From positions 1 to 58,612 of the forward strand of contig JALOAG010000011.1 of the NCBI GenBank assembly GCA_023228875.1: a DNA stretch of 58,612 nt, given 5' to 3'. Source of the DNA: Bacteroidia bacterium (GTDB lineage: Bacteria; Bacteroidota; Bacteroidia; NS11-12g; UBA955). Below, one piece after another: positions 41,191-50,288 of this stretch. A program made the position numbers and the translations under genes. Position 1 is the first letter of the stretch. Every line of letters starts with the position of its first letter. Below the pieces are notes generated by a model that saw only the letters and a list, made by a program, of their open reading frames with translations, made no database searches and had not been told where the DNA came from.

Positions 41191-44100
41191 ATGCAAAAGG
41201 TAATTTTTCGTGCACAAGGTAATGGTTCATTATCTCGTCCATTTATATTAGAAGTAGACCATCAGTTTGATAAGAACTCGCCTTTTATGGTGGAAATAGA
41301 AGCAAATTATGAAGGGTTCGAACGAGTTAATAATTATTTTGCTTTTTCAAATAACAGCGAAGTAATGTTATTAAGTTATTTGAAATTAGTTGATAACCAT
41401 TATATCGAACACGAAACCGAACACGCGCTCGCGCGCACTTTTATCGCCACGGATAAAAACCACGTCGTTGATGGGCCTTTTGTCGTAAGTGTCTATAACG
41501 GTATAACCTATTTGTCAAAAATGCAGCTCCACGACGGTTTCAAAGTTGTAAACAGCGAATTCATAAAAATACCAGAGGTCGCTTCCTTACAAGAATGGGC
41601 AGATAAAATAAATAAAGGTATCGGTATATATATTATTGGCGACTTAACCGGGGGAATTGTTTATTATACCCGCGGCGAAGTACGTAATTTTTTATCCGGC
41701 CCGGTGATCGTTGAAGTAATAGCGATCGATGAACACTCCGAGCCCGGTAAAAGTTATCAATATATTCGTGTGCTTGATGCGCATGGTAATGAAGCTATCG
41801 GTTATTTTGATGTTGTGGGATTAAGTGATTTCGTGGAAACCGCAAGCGATCCGTTAGTCGCTGCCGTTGATTATATACTACCTATAGTTAAAAGAGAAAT
41901 TATAGATGGTGGGGCAGTTGCGCCGTACGCTGAAGAAAGCGGTAAAACAACCCGCGATGATCTTGATCGTAAAATAAGTGATACTTATCATGTTAAAAAA
42001 GAAGATTTAATAATTGAGGCAGCATCTCCCAATACTCCCTCGCCACAGATACGCATGCGCGCTCACGGTGAGACCGAGGTTGAAGAATATAATATTCAAG
42101 CTTTAACAGACGGTTCTTTAAAGATTGAAAAAACTGATTTGAACCAAGCCCCGTTTGTAATTAAAAGTGACGGGACAGTAGAAATTGAAAAATTAGAGAG
42201 CCCGAGTTTTGATACTAAAGTTGATAAACCCGCGGGATCACCTAATAATTATTTTAGCGAAAGCAACGAGTATTTACCGCTCCAGCGCTTTGCACGCGTG
42301 CGTTATCAATCAACTTCAGGTTGGGCGAAAGTTGCAGAAGTCACTTTGCCAGCAAGTGCCGACGAACGCAAGAGTGCAATCTTTTTTATAAACTGTGAAA
42401 ACAATACTTCTACGACAAGTGAAAGTTGGTTCGGTATTCTAGAATGGAATATTCACGAGGCCCCTGCATCAAACAGTATTAAATGGTTAGTTACTTACGG
42501 GTTCGGTGAAAATAATTTTAATATACGTTACCACTCGGATACTAACACGTTATCCTTTTTTGTCTTGCCATCCGTCGGTAATATGAATTTATGGTTAGCG
42601 AGTGAGAGCACGAATGGGTACGTAACGTCCGATATTGTTTTGTTCGACGCTACCGATAGCACATCAAGAACAGGTTTATCTGTGGCTGCTAAAGCAGATT
42701 ACTTAACGCACGCGGGGCACGTGCGTAACACGCGCAAAGTTGCCGACATTGTGTTAAGCGGGGACATAAGTAAGGAGGCATTAATCAATGCGCTCAAAGC
42801 GAGTGATCCGAGCGATACTGATAAATTGACGACAGTAGGGATTGTTGCTGATATGTTTGCGGAACTAGTAAACGGCGCGCCTGCCGCGCTCGATACTTTA
42901 CAAGAGTTAGCCCAAGCGTTAAATGATGACCCGAACTTTGCAACGACGATGAGTAATTTAATCGGCACAAAGTTATCTAAAGTAGACGCTCAAAATACAT
43001 ATGAAACTATTGTAAATAGTGATAATAAATTAGCATTAAAAGCTGATAAAACTTATATAGATGCAGAGCTTTCGCTAAAAGAAAATATCGTTGATAATGA
43101 TAATAAATTGGCACTAAAAGCCGATGATATTATTATGGAAAACCTTATTGAAGACGGGGCATTTACGCAAGGAACGACGCACTGGATGCCTTTATATAAT
43201 AATACTATTGAAACAACAGCGGAAGGATTATTAGTAACAGGTTCTGGAGAAAACGAAGGACTGACCATACAAACCAGAACAGCAGTGCTCTTTTCAACCT
43301 CACCAAATGACTTGTATTACAGATTTTTCAAAGCAAAGGTTTTAGATGATGGGGCAACCAGACTTTTCTTAAGAAATTTTGGAACATCTACTTCAGACCT
43401 CGCAGTTAATGACCCTATAAAAGATACCTGGTATAGTCTTAGTGATATTGTTACGAAAACAGAATATGTTAATAACCGCACATTTATTAATGCACGGTGG
43501 GCAAATGCAGAAGAGGCGTTAAACAAAAGATTTGTAGTCAATACTACCATGACACTTAACCTTACTGAAACTTTCGGTGCAGGTAATGAGCCCACCAAAG
43601 AACAAATGGATGCATTACTTAATAGTGAACCCTTTTTTGAGCATAAACAACTTAAATTAGATGAGTTAATTAAACAAAAGGCAAATACTTTTACACTCAG
43701 GAACTTAGTCCCGAACGGTGATTTATTGACAGCAAAACCAAGTCCGAACGAAAATCAAGCGTTAGGATTTACTTATACAAACTTAACCGATATTACTTTA
43801 AGTGGCGGAATTGCTAAATTCACAGCAACCGCGCAGTATGCCAGAATTCTGTTAAGTAATCCGACTAATATTTTTAACTCAAACGATGTTTTTTATAATT
43901 TCGCGAGATTTAAATCATCAAGAACCAATGTCACCATTTCAACTCCTATCGGAGCTGGTATTAGTCATTCTGGTTCTGGTAATTTTGAGTTTTTATCTAC
44001 TTGTGGTAAATTTGTGAATATTTACACAATTGCTCAAATAACTGATAGAAACACGGGCGATTGGACTGAAGTTGAGGCTGATTATATTGGGGCAATTAAC

Positions 44101-44523
44101 CTTACTGAAACCTTTGGGGCCGGCAACGAACCAAGCCAAGGAGTAATGGACTTACTTATTAATCGTTATGGATATTTTCAAGAATTAACCCTAAATCTAA
44201 AAGACATTTTCAGCTTAATACAAGCCCGCGGACAACGCTATATACCTACCCTATCAAACGGGGCAACTTCCAATAATGTGTTCTTTACAAAAGACCAAAA
44301 CGGATTCGTTGATATAAGCGGACAAATAACGGTTGATCTGGGAGATAATCCATCTATTACTGCATTTAATCTACCATCTAATTATAGACTCGCACTTGCT
44401 GGTTTATTCCCTGGTATGCTTGGTAATGGAACTCATATTCAAGTCTATGTTGGTAGTAATGGTGATATTGTATTCTACAACAGCGGGACGATTCATATAT
44501 CCATAAGGTATCCCGCAGCATAA
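41191..44523 (+). CDS. Tail fibre protein, 1110 aa
   Basis: AAAGGAGG site. The region near 565-600 (GAPAALDTLQELAQALNDDP) is a motif found in many phage tail fibres. After a trimeric coiled-coil-like stretch, two related receptor-binding-type domains follow, each ending in NLTETFGAGNEP (near residues 790 and 970). The C-terminal 120 residues are a Gly/Asn-rich tip. The N-terminal 250 residues would attach to the baseplate. Likely the host receptor-binding fibre. Confidence 0.8.
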   Translation: MQKVIFRAQGNGSLSRPFILEVDHQFDKNSPFMVEIEANYEGFERVNNYFAFSNNSEVMLLSYLKLVDNHYIEHETEHALARTFIATDKNHVVDGPFVVSVYNGITYLSKMQLHDGFKVVNSEFIKIPEVASLQEWADKINKGIGIYIIGDLTGGIVYYTRGEVRNFLSGPVIVEVIAIDEHSEPGKSYQYIRVLDAHGNEAIGYFDVVGLSDFVETASDPLVAAVDYILPIVKREIIDGGAVAPYAEESGKTTRDDLDRKISDTYHVKKEDLIIEAASPNTPSPQIRMRAHGETEVEEYNIQALTDGSLKIEKTDLNQAPFVIKSDGTVEIEKLESPSFDTKVDKPAGSPNNYFSESNEYLPLQRFARVRYQSTSGWAKVAEVTLPASADERKSAIFFINCENNTSTTSESWFGILEWNIHEAPASNSIKWLVTYGFGENNFNIRYHSDTNTLSFFVLPSVGNMNLWLASESTNGYVTSDIVLFDATDSTSRTGLSVAAKADYLTHAGHVRNTRKVADIVLSGDISKEALINALKASDPSDTDKLTTVGIVADMFAELVNGAPAALDTLQELAQALNDDPNFATTMSNLIGTKLSKVDAQNTYETIVNSDNKLALKADKTYIDAELSLKENIVDNDNKLALKADDIIMENLIEDGAFTQGTTHWMPLYNNTIETTAEGLLVTGSGENEGLTIQTRTAVLFSTSPNDLYYRFFKAKVLDDGATRLFLRNFGTSTSDLAVNDPIKDTWYSLSDIVTKTEYVNNRTFINARWANAEEALNKRFVVNTTMTLNLTETFGAGNEPTKEQMDALLNSEPFFEHKQLKLDELIKQKANTFTLRNLVPNGDLLTAKPSPNENQALGFTYTNLTDITLSGGIAKFTATAQYARILLSNPTNIFNSNDVFYNFARFKSSRTNVTISTPIGAGISHSGSGNFEFLSTCGKFVNIYTIAQITDRNTGDWTEVEADYIGAINLTETFGAGNEPSQGVMDLLINRYGYFQELTLNLKDIFSLIQARGQRYIPTLSNGATSNNVFFTKDQNGFVDISGQITVDLGDNPSITAFNLPSNYRLALAGLFPGMLGNGTHIQVYVGSNGDIVFYNSGTIHISIRYPAA

Positions 44524-44541
44524 TTAAAGGAGAAAAGGATA

Positions 44542-44706
44542 ATGACACTTTTACGAATTATTGACAAGCACACAAAACTGTTCTTGAGAGACGATTTTGT
44601 CTTTGATGAAGAAACTGAAATTGGTTTAGACGTTGAACCAAGTCAAGGTCTATTTAAGCCTAAATGGGATGAAGAAAATGAAATGTGGGCAGAAAGCGAG
44701 ACGTAG
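44542..44706 (+). CDS. Small fibre-associated protein, 54 aa
   Basis: ATG after AAAGGAGAAAAGGAT, 18 nt downstream of the fibre gene. The product begins MTLLRIIDKHTKLFLRDDF and ends with FKPKWDEENEMWAES. Short proteins of this form commonly follow fibre genes in Firmicutes phages; function unknown, perhaps fibre assembly. Confidence 0.65.
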   Translation: MTLLRIIDKHTKLFLRDDFVFDEETEIGLDVEPSQGLFKPKWDEENEMWAESET

Positions 44707-44726
44707 ATTATGAGTATGAAAAATAA

Positions 44727-44831
44727 ATGTTTTGGAACGGACCAATAACTCCGCCGCCCGTGAGTAGTGTTCAAATTGCAATTAGATTTTTAGACAAAAC
44801 AGGCAACTATAGAATATTTAGAAAGAGGTAA
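44727..44831 (+). CDS. Possible small protein, 34 aa
   Basis: ATG TTT TGG AAC, 34 residues with GPITPPPVSSVQIAIRFLD and a basic end. No Shine-Dalgarno site, but it fills an otherwise empty gap and its stop is 5 nt before the next start. Low confidence. Confidence 0.35.
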   Translation: MFWNGPITPPPVSSVQIAIRFLDKTGNYRIFRKR

Positions 44832-44836
44832 TTAAT

Positions 44837-45373
44837 ATGGAATTAGGAAAACAAGCATGGCTTTATAATCAAATAATACGAAAAATGAACAACGAAGAAG
44901 CTTATTATTTAAGCGGTTGGTTAAACGTTTGGCTCGACGGGATATCGCTCGAAGATAGCTTATCTATGTTCGGTGATAAAAAATCATATGACGAAATAAG
45001 AGAACTCTATTTAGAAGTGTTCGAAGAATATTATATTGACGGCTGGTATCCATTCAGTGACCTGACGCGCGAGGAAATCAAAATCATTCAAAAAACGCTC
45101 GCCGAATTCGACAATGAAGCAATACTCGTGCGCCACGGGAATTTATTATTAACCAGCGAGGCACATTTAACTAATACAAAAGGAATACTTATAAGTATTC
45201 CTGATTTAACGTTTGAAGAATTAACTAATTATTTAGCTGACTACAATGTTTTTTACGAACGCCGGCGTGGTAATAAATATTTTTTACAAGGTGAGGACGC
45301 GCACTACGCGTTAGTAGAACTCATCGCGGACGGGTTTATCGCCCGTGACGCAATCGGTGAATTCGGTAAATAA
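44837..45373 (+). CDS. Hypothetical protein, 178 aa
   Basis: AGAGGTAATT site. Acidic, helical first half and mixed second half. The last rightward gene before a block of leftward genes; it ends 4 nt from the stop of the SprT-like gene. No family recognised. Confidence 0.65.
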   Translation: MELGKQAWLYNQIIRKMNNEEAYYLSGWLNVWLDGISLEDSLSMFGDKKSYDEIRELYLEVFEEYYIDGWYPFSDLTREEIKIIQKTLAEFDNEAILVRHGNLLLTSEAHLTNTKGILISIPDLTFEELTNYLADYNVFYERRRGNKYFLQGEDAHYALVELIADGFIARDAIGEFGK

Positions 45374-45377
45374 ATGA

Positions 45378-46064
45378 TTATTTATTAATATAAATAGCTA
45401 GTCCTCCTGTATAAGGTGAAAATACGCGGCCTGATAAATCTTCGTCTTCGGCTAAGAGATCGGTCACGTATTTTTTTGGTAATCTAAAGCGTCTGCCCGA
45501 ATCTTCGCAAATAAAACTTGTCGATATTTTTTTATTTTCTAAACTCGCAGTCGGTGATTGGATTGGTAAATAATTTATTACAAATAATTTTTCTAAATAT
45601 TCTTCTCCAAACTTTTCTTTTAATTCTTCAAGCAATTTTTCAAACCACGTTTTAAATGCTTCGTCCTGTAATTCTAAAACCGCCGGGGTTTCAACTTTAA
45701 AATGTGCTTTCGTCGAGCGTGCGAAAAGATGATGATCCAAACAAGCATTTAAAAATACCTTCTTGTGCCGCCCGTTTCGGGAAACATCATTCACGTTGTT
45801 TACGAAGTGATAAAGGTGGATCATTTCGTGAAACAAAGTGACAGTGGCTTGTAAAATGCTGTCAATGTGGATCGGTGAAAGGTTAATTTCATGGTATAAA
45901 TCATCAAACCGCCGCCAACGGTTAGCACCGAAATGCCCATAACTTTTTTTCTGTGGCGAAAAAGTAATACAAACCGGTGGTAATTTTTTGTCAAAAAAGT
46001 TGTCATTAATACTTTTAGCAATATATTCTGCGGCTTGTTTGTCATCAAATAATAAATCTCTCAT
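45378..46064 (-). CDS. SprT-like zinc metallopeptidase, 228 aa
   Basis: The active-site motif H79-E80-xx-H83 lies in ATVTLFHEMIHLYHF, followed by a downstream GRHKKVF, typical of SprT-like domains (relatives of Spartan, which cleaves DNA-bound proteins). The C-terminus has FICEDSGRRF in the place of the zinc ribbon, with only one cysteine, so the second metal site is probably lost. Own promoter on the minus strand (46092-46120) and site AAGGAG. Confidence 0.8.
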   Translation of the reverse strand: MRDLLFDDKQAAEYIAKSINDNFFDKKLPPVCITFSPQKKSYGHFGANRWRRFDDLYHEINLSPIHIDSILQATVTLFHEMIHLYHFVNNVNDVSRNGRHKKVFLNACLDHHLFARSTKAHFKVETPAVLELQDEAFKTWFEKLLEELKEKFGEEYLEKLFVINYLPIQSPTASLENKKISTSFICEDSGRRFRLPKKYVTDLLAEDEDLSGRVFSPYTGGLAIYINK

Positions 46065-46091
46065 AATTAATCTCCTTCTTTCTATATATTA

Positions 46092-46120
46092 ATTATATAT
46101 AATAAGTCATCAAAGGTCAA
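46092..46120 (-). promoter_or_regulatory. Minus-strand promoter TTGACC-17-TATAAT
   Basis: Read leftward: TTGACC at 46120-46115, 17-nt spacer, TATAAT at 46097-46092. The 22 bases 46110-46131 are the exact reverse complement of 999-1020, so the two promoters share upstream sequence as well as the boxes. Confidence 0.85.
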
Positions 46121-46262
46121 GCAATATAGTTATAATTTTATTTATACCACAAAATAAGTTGTTGTTAGATTGTTTATCATACCTTATTAGCGCGCAATAC
46201 TCGCTTTTATAAAGGATTTATTTTAAAACTGTATAAATACTTACCGCGAGGGAAATTATCTG

Positions 46263-46493
46263 TTAAACGCGCTTTTTGTAAGGTCCGGATTTTTTATATT
46301 TTTTAAGCGGTTTATAATTTTTTATATAAAAATCAAGATGCACCTCTATCCACGCGTTAACATCTTTTATTTCTTCATCCGCAAGTTTATATCTAAGTGC
46401 TAAATAGTTGCGAAAACGGTATTGTAAAGTATTCCATTTTTTAAGATTTTCTGGCGAAAGTTGTTCCACCAGTCTATTCCGCATGTTTTTCAT
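46263..46493 (-). CDS. Hypothetical basic protein, 76 aa
   Basis: Leftward gene, ATG at 46493. Basic C-terminus (YKPLKKYKKSGPYKKRV). It overlaps the end of the 38-aa gene by 20 nt and is probably co-transcribed from the promoter at 46607-46635. No family recognised. Confidence 0.65.
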   Translation of the reverse strand: MKNMRNRLVEQLSPENLKKWNTLQYRFRNYLALRYKLADEEIKDVNAWIEVHLDFYIKNYKPLKKYKKSGPYKKRV

Positions 46494-46590
46494 TATATTC
46501 TTTTTCCGTTAAAGGAACCTTTCGACTATTTATTTCACCTCTTATATATAATTCTACCCATGTTTCTAAATATTCTTGATAGTTCATCAT
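46474..46590 (-). CDS. Small protein, 38 aa
   Basis: Leftward frame with a strong GGAGG site 5 nt before ATG 46590 and a perfect promoter further upstream. Product starts MMNYQEYLETWVELYIRGE and is acidic. Stop overlaps the next gene. Short but well supported by its signals. Confidence 0.65.
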   Translation of the reverse strand: MMNYQEYLETWVELYIRGEINSRKVPLTEKEYNEKHAE

Positions 46591-46606
46591 ACTACCTCCT
46601 AATTCT

Positions 46607-46635
46607 ATTATATATAATATCTTCAAAAAAGTCAA
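46607..46635 (-). promoter_or_regulatory. Minus-strand promoter TTGACT-17-TATAAT
   Basis: Read leftward: TTGACT at 46635-46630, TATAAT at 46612-46607, 17-nt spacer. Drives the two small leftward genes. Divergent from the promoter at 46656-46684, with 20 nt between the two -35 boxes. Confidence 0.8.
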
Positions 46636-46655
46636 GTTTATTATGGTAAAAGGTT

Positions 46656-46684
46656 TTGTTTTTTGTTATCAGGTATACTATAAT
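46656..46684 (+). promoter_or_regulatory. Promoter TTGTTT-17-TATAAT, start site at the ATG
   Basis: -35 TTGTTT (46656-46661), 17-nt spacer, -10 TATAAT (46679-46684). The expected start of transcription, 6-7 nt after the -10 box, is the A of ATG 46691, which implies a leaderless mRNA. Confidence 0.6.
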
Positions 46685-46690
46685 ATATGT

Positions 46691-48139
46691 ATGAAGATAA
46701 TAATTAAATTAACCAAAAAACGTTTACTGGACGATCGGCGTTGGAACGATCGTAATTTTGACCTCAGTAATCTGTTCGCTCTTTTGCGATTAGCACGTGA
46801 ACAAAAGTATCATTTAAAAAAATATCGCGACGCTTATGTGATTTTTGCTAATAATAAACAAGTTGCGGCGCTTGATGTTTTTGGAAATATCTCCGTTGAT
46901 GATGCTTTATATTCGGCGTACAAACAAAAATATAAAACACAGCGCGATTTATTTAATCAACTAAAAGCAGAATATAATGACGAAAACGCGGTGGAAGCGC
47001 ACTGGGCGCCAGAAATAGTAAATGAATTTTTCACACGGCGAGGCTCAGAAGAGCATTCACGTCACACGCGTGAGGCGCGCAATAAAGCGCTCGCGGGATC
47101 CGCAGAAATGTTCCGTAAAGAAATCGGTAATAAACCTATTCGTGCCGCGAACGGCGAAATGTATACCGCGGAAGATTTTGCCGCTTATTTGCAGAATATT
47201 TATAGTAATTATCATATTTTCGATAAATGGTGGAAAAAAATTACCGAGTGGTATATCAATAAAACCTTACGCGAAGATAACATCGCTTTTATTCAAGATT
47301 TTATAAGATCGGTAGAATTGTTGGCCCAGGCTCATTACGATGAATATGACGAAAACTTCAACGGTCTCAGCCCGCGTGAGATTATCGACTTGTTTAAGGT
47401 TGAGGCAAAAGAAATCAGCCTACGTGAACGTAAAGCCGCACAAAAAGTTGAACGGCGAGAAACTGATTACGAGATTATTCCTATACGGTCGCAGGAGGAA
47501 GCGCGAAAATGGCGCCAATATACCAGCTGGTGCGTAACTAGCGGTAGTTATAATAGTTATGTAGAAGTAGGGAACCTGAATAAAGCCGATTTGTTTTATT
47601 TCATGGCCAAAAAAGGTTTTGAAGATGTGCCACGCAAACGCGGTCCAGGTGCACCGAAAGATGAATATGGTTTGTCCCTTATTGCGATTTCAGTAAAACC
47701 TGATGGCAGTTTAAATACTGCTACCACGCGGTGGAATCACGACTGCGGCGGAAATGACCGGTCTTTAACAGTTGCCGAAATAAGTGAGTTAGCCGGCGGT
47801 GATTTTTATTCAATCTTTAAACCTTTATCGTCGAAAGAAGATATAGATAAGAGTATTATATCGCATGCGACCCTTATTAAGAAGGGACGTAGCGGTAAAA
47901 ATCGGCTTATTGAATACAAAGACAAAATACATATCGCAAGCGGCAACGAGATATTAAGAGACCGTTATGAAGATATTTACAATTTATTTATAATTAAAGA
48001 AAATAAAAATGGTTATACCTTAGCAACCCACGGTGAAGAATGGGTTATACTTGATCCTGATTTCGAAGTATCAATTTGTAGTAATCGTATCGATACTCAA
48101 AATTACGCCCGCAAACATGGTATAAGTTTTAAAGAATAA
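46691..48139 (+). CDS. Hypothetical protein, 482 aa, probably leaderless
   Basis: Start chosen at ATG 46691 (MKIIIKLTKKRLL); no ribosome site is present for this or the longer frame from 46643. The N-terminal 240 residues are helical and charged. The C-terminal part has YTSWCVTSGSYNSYV, DLFYFMAKKGFEDVP, then DEYGLSLIAISV and TTRWNHDCGGNDRSL. This pattern (SWC, then FYF, then TRWNH) recurs in proteins of phages and mobile elements whose function is unknown to me. Single gene between leftward genes, ending at a bidirectional terminator. Confidence 0.7.
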   Translation: MKIIIKLTKKRLLDDRRWNDRNFDLSNLFALLRLAREQKYHLKKYRDAYVIFANNKQVAALDVFGNISVDDALYSAYKQKYKTQRDLFNQLKAEYNDENAVEAHWAPEIVNEFFTRRGSEEHSRHTREARNKALAGSAEMFRKEIGNKPIRAANGEMYTAEDFAAYLQNIYSNYHIFDKWWKKITEWYINKTLREDNIAFIQDFIRSVELLAQAHYDEYDENFNGLSPREIIDLFKVEAKEISLRERKAAQKVERRETDYEIIPIRSQEEARKWRQYTSWCVTSGSYNSYVEVGNLNKADLFYFMAKKGFEDVPRKRGPGAPKDEYGLSLIAISVKPDGSLNTATTRWNHDCGGNDRSLTVAEISELAGGDFYSIFKPLSSKEDIDKSIISHATLIKKGRSGKNRLIEYKDKIHIASGNEILRDRYEDIYNLFIIKENKNGYTLATHGEEWVILDPDFEVSICSNRIDTQNYARKHGISFKE

Positions 48140-48166
48140 TGCAATCGTATTAGGTATAATTTTAAT

Positions 48167-48195
48167 AAAAAATCGTGTTTAAACACGATTTTTTT
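48167..48195. terminator. Bidirectional rho-independent terminator
   Basis: AAAAAATCGTGTTT-AAACACGATTTTTTT: palindromic stem with A run on one side and T run on the other, between the convergent genes 46691 (+) and large terminase (-). Confidence 0.9.
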
Positions 48196-48217
48196 AGATA
48201 TATAGAATTAAATAAAA

Positions 48218-50284
48218 TTATAATCTTCTATTTTGATCAAGAATTCTAAACTCGCCGGTGCCTTTATAAAAATATACTGCTGCACGCAGGCATGCCACAA
48301 ACCCCTCGCGCGTTGCCAGGCGCTCAATTCCGTCTTTGAGCGCGTTTTTATCATATGCACAAATTGCGAGGTCGCGTTTAAACTCGACACACTCTTTTGC
48401 CCACTTAATATTAGCGGCGCCGATGCCTAATTGTATCTGCGTCATTTTCTGCGATAACGCCCGATCATCGCTATAATTTATCAACCCGCGTACTTTTCCC
48501 ATAAACGCGTTATACAGCACTTGTTCTTCGCTTGCATCGATTATCGCGCGCACGTCCTCTGTTAGCTCTCTAAGGCGCGTTATTGCGTCGAATTCCGTAG
48601 CATAAAAAGTTTCTTCTTCTAAAACCCAAAGCGAGTCGCTCGGGGCATCATATGTAAACTTTAAAAACTTGTATAATTGCCCCTCGCGCGTTACCGCGGC
48701 ATTAACACGACTGGTGAATGGTTTACGTTCTAAAACGTTATATTTACTCATAGCCGAAGCAAATATACCAAAGTATTTTTCTTCAAACGCATGAATAACA
48801 AGTTGTGAAAAAGCATCAACAATATCGTCATTACTAACCATCGGGAATGACAAGAGCCGATCTTTCAACATCTTTAAGTTAGGCGAAAGTTCATTAACTT
48901 CGTTTAACAAGAAGTAAACGTTTTTTGAAACCATCCGCGACACCGCAATTTCCAAGCGCTGGCCCTTACTATTAGATTTCGGATCATACGCAATGAGCCC
49001 GGGTATAATGCTCTGCAGACGCTGAATAATTATTTCCCCATTCGCCTTCGATTCGACAATCTGCGTCAACATCGGCGTCGTATCGGTTAAGTTTTTAACC
49101 CACCGCTCCGAAGCATTATATGCCATGCGCTGTTCAAAACAATCAACAATTAATAATTTATGATCTTTATAATAGGCGAGCACCGAGCCGAGCATGTCCG
49201 ACGTTTCTTTATCTTTAATAGGAAAGTCGTGCGACGCGTAAATAAACTCTGGTTCTTCCATTATATCGCCGGCTTCGTAAATGTTTAAATAATTAAAATC
49301 ATCTTCTTTCAAATACGCCGATTCTTTTGAAGGTTCTTGCAAATACTGCGTACGGAAAATACTTTCATTATTAATACTCCGGCGCAAATTGCTGTAATCA
49401 CCGAAACGCTCCGGCCACAGCGGATCCCCTTCATTAAACACTTGATATGAGCCATCAACAGGGGAAACATATATGGTGTTTTCCTTCATGATGGCAGGAA
49501 TTACGACGAAATTAAAATCTTCCGGTTGCGTATCTGCAAAATAACCGGTAGGATCATTCGTCGCGAGCCGTTGCTGAATATTAATAATCACGCCGGTTGA
49601 TTTCGGGTTATTAAGCCGCGACGGTAACGTGTGCTGTAAAAACGCCATTGCTGTTTTAAACGACTCTTGTTGTTTGCTCGCTTCTTCAGCATTAATTAAA
49701 TCGTCTAACACGATAACGTCGCCACCGAAACCGGTCATCGTCCCCAATGGTACCGAATACATTTGTGAACCAGTATCCATTAATAAATCTGTTTTAGTAT
49801 TTTCTAACAACTTTACGCGACCAAACACTTTCTTATATTTTGTCGAATTTAAAATACGCTGCCGTTTTGTGTTCATCTTACCACTCAACGCCGCAACGTG
49901 GCTGACACTTGCGACTTGAAGCCGTGCGACTGTAGTAAGCCACGTCGGCAGTTCAATGTTAAGATACATGGATTTAGTGTGCCGAGGACCGACATTAATA
50001 CTTAAATGCCGTTTATTATTACGGACATTAACAATTTTATAATTAGGGTATTTTTTAATTATTTTATTCAACTCGCGCTCATAAGTTTTATCATCCAACC
50101 AGTCTTGTTTGGTTAATTCTGGTAAAAAATGTTTCGTGTGCCACATGAAAAGATCAGCATAATAACGCAATAACCAATGATCCTGCGGGGTAGATTGATC
50201 ACATGTTTCCCACATATCCATGCAAAAATCATGCGGACTTTTCGTATATAGCGTTTTTAAAATTGTCGAGAGCGACGCTTTCAT
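48218..50284 (-). CDS. terL: Terminase large subunit with C-terminal extension, 688 aa
   Basis: Walker A NVGPRHTKS (GPRHTKS at 99-105), Walker B VIVLDD (190-195) followed by INAEEA. The nuclease part has ASHDFPIKD, IVESKANG and, near its end, NDDIVDAFSQLV, together the ATPase and RNase-H-like nuclease of the DNA packaging motor. About 150 residues follow the nuclease domain, which is longer than usual and helical. Encoded leftward, away from portal and capsid genes. Starts 4 nt after the nuclease gene upstream. The likely small subunit would be one of the two genes upstream. Confidence 0.9.
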   Translation of the reverse strand: MKASLSTILKTLYTKSPHDFCMDMWETCDQSTPQDHWLLRYYADLFMWHTKHFLPELTKQDWLDDKTYERELNKIIKKYPNYKIVNVRNNKRHLSINVGPRHTKSMYLNIELPTWLTTVARLQVASVSHVAALSGKMNTKRQRILNSTKYKKVFGRVKLLENTKTDLLMDTGSQMYSVPLGTMTGFGGDVIVLDDLINAEEASKQQESFKTAMAFLQHTLPSRLNNPKSTGVIINIQQRLATNDPTGYFADTQPEDFNFVVIPAIMKENTIYVSPVDGSYQVFNEGDPLWPERFGDYSNLRRSINNESIFRTQYLQEPSKESAYLKEDDFNYLNIYEAGDIMEEPEFIYASHDFPIKDKETSDMLGSVLAYYKDHKLLIVDCFEQRMAYNASERWVKNLTDTTPMLTQIVESKANGEIIIQRLQSIIPGLIAYDPKSNSKGQRLEIAVSRMVSKNVYFLLNEVNELSPNLKMLKDRLLSFPMVSNDDIVDAFSQLVIHAFEEKYFGIFASAMSKYNVLERKPFTSRVNAAVTREGQLYKFLKFTYDAPSDSLWVLEEETFYATEFDAITRLRELTEDVRAIIDASEEQVLYNAFMGKVRGLINYSDDRALSQKMTQIQLGIGAANIKWAKECVEFKRDLAICAYDKNALKDGIERLATREGFVACLRAAVYFYKGTGEFRILDQNRRL

Positions 50285-50288
50285 CGTA

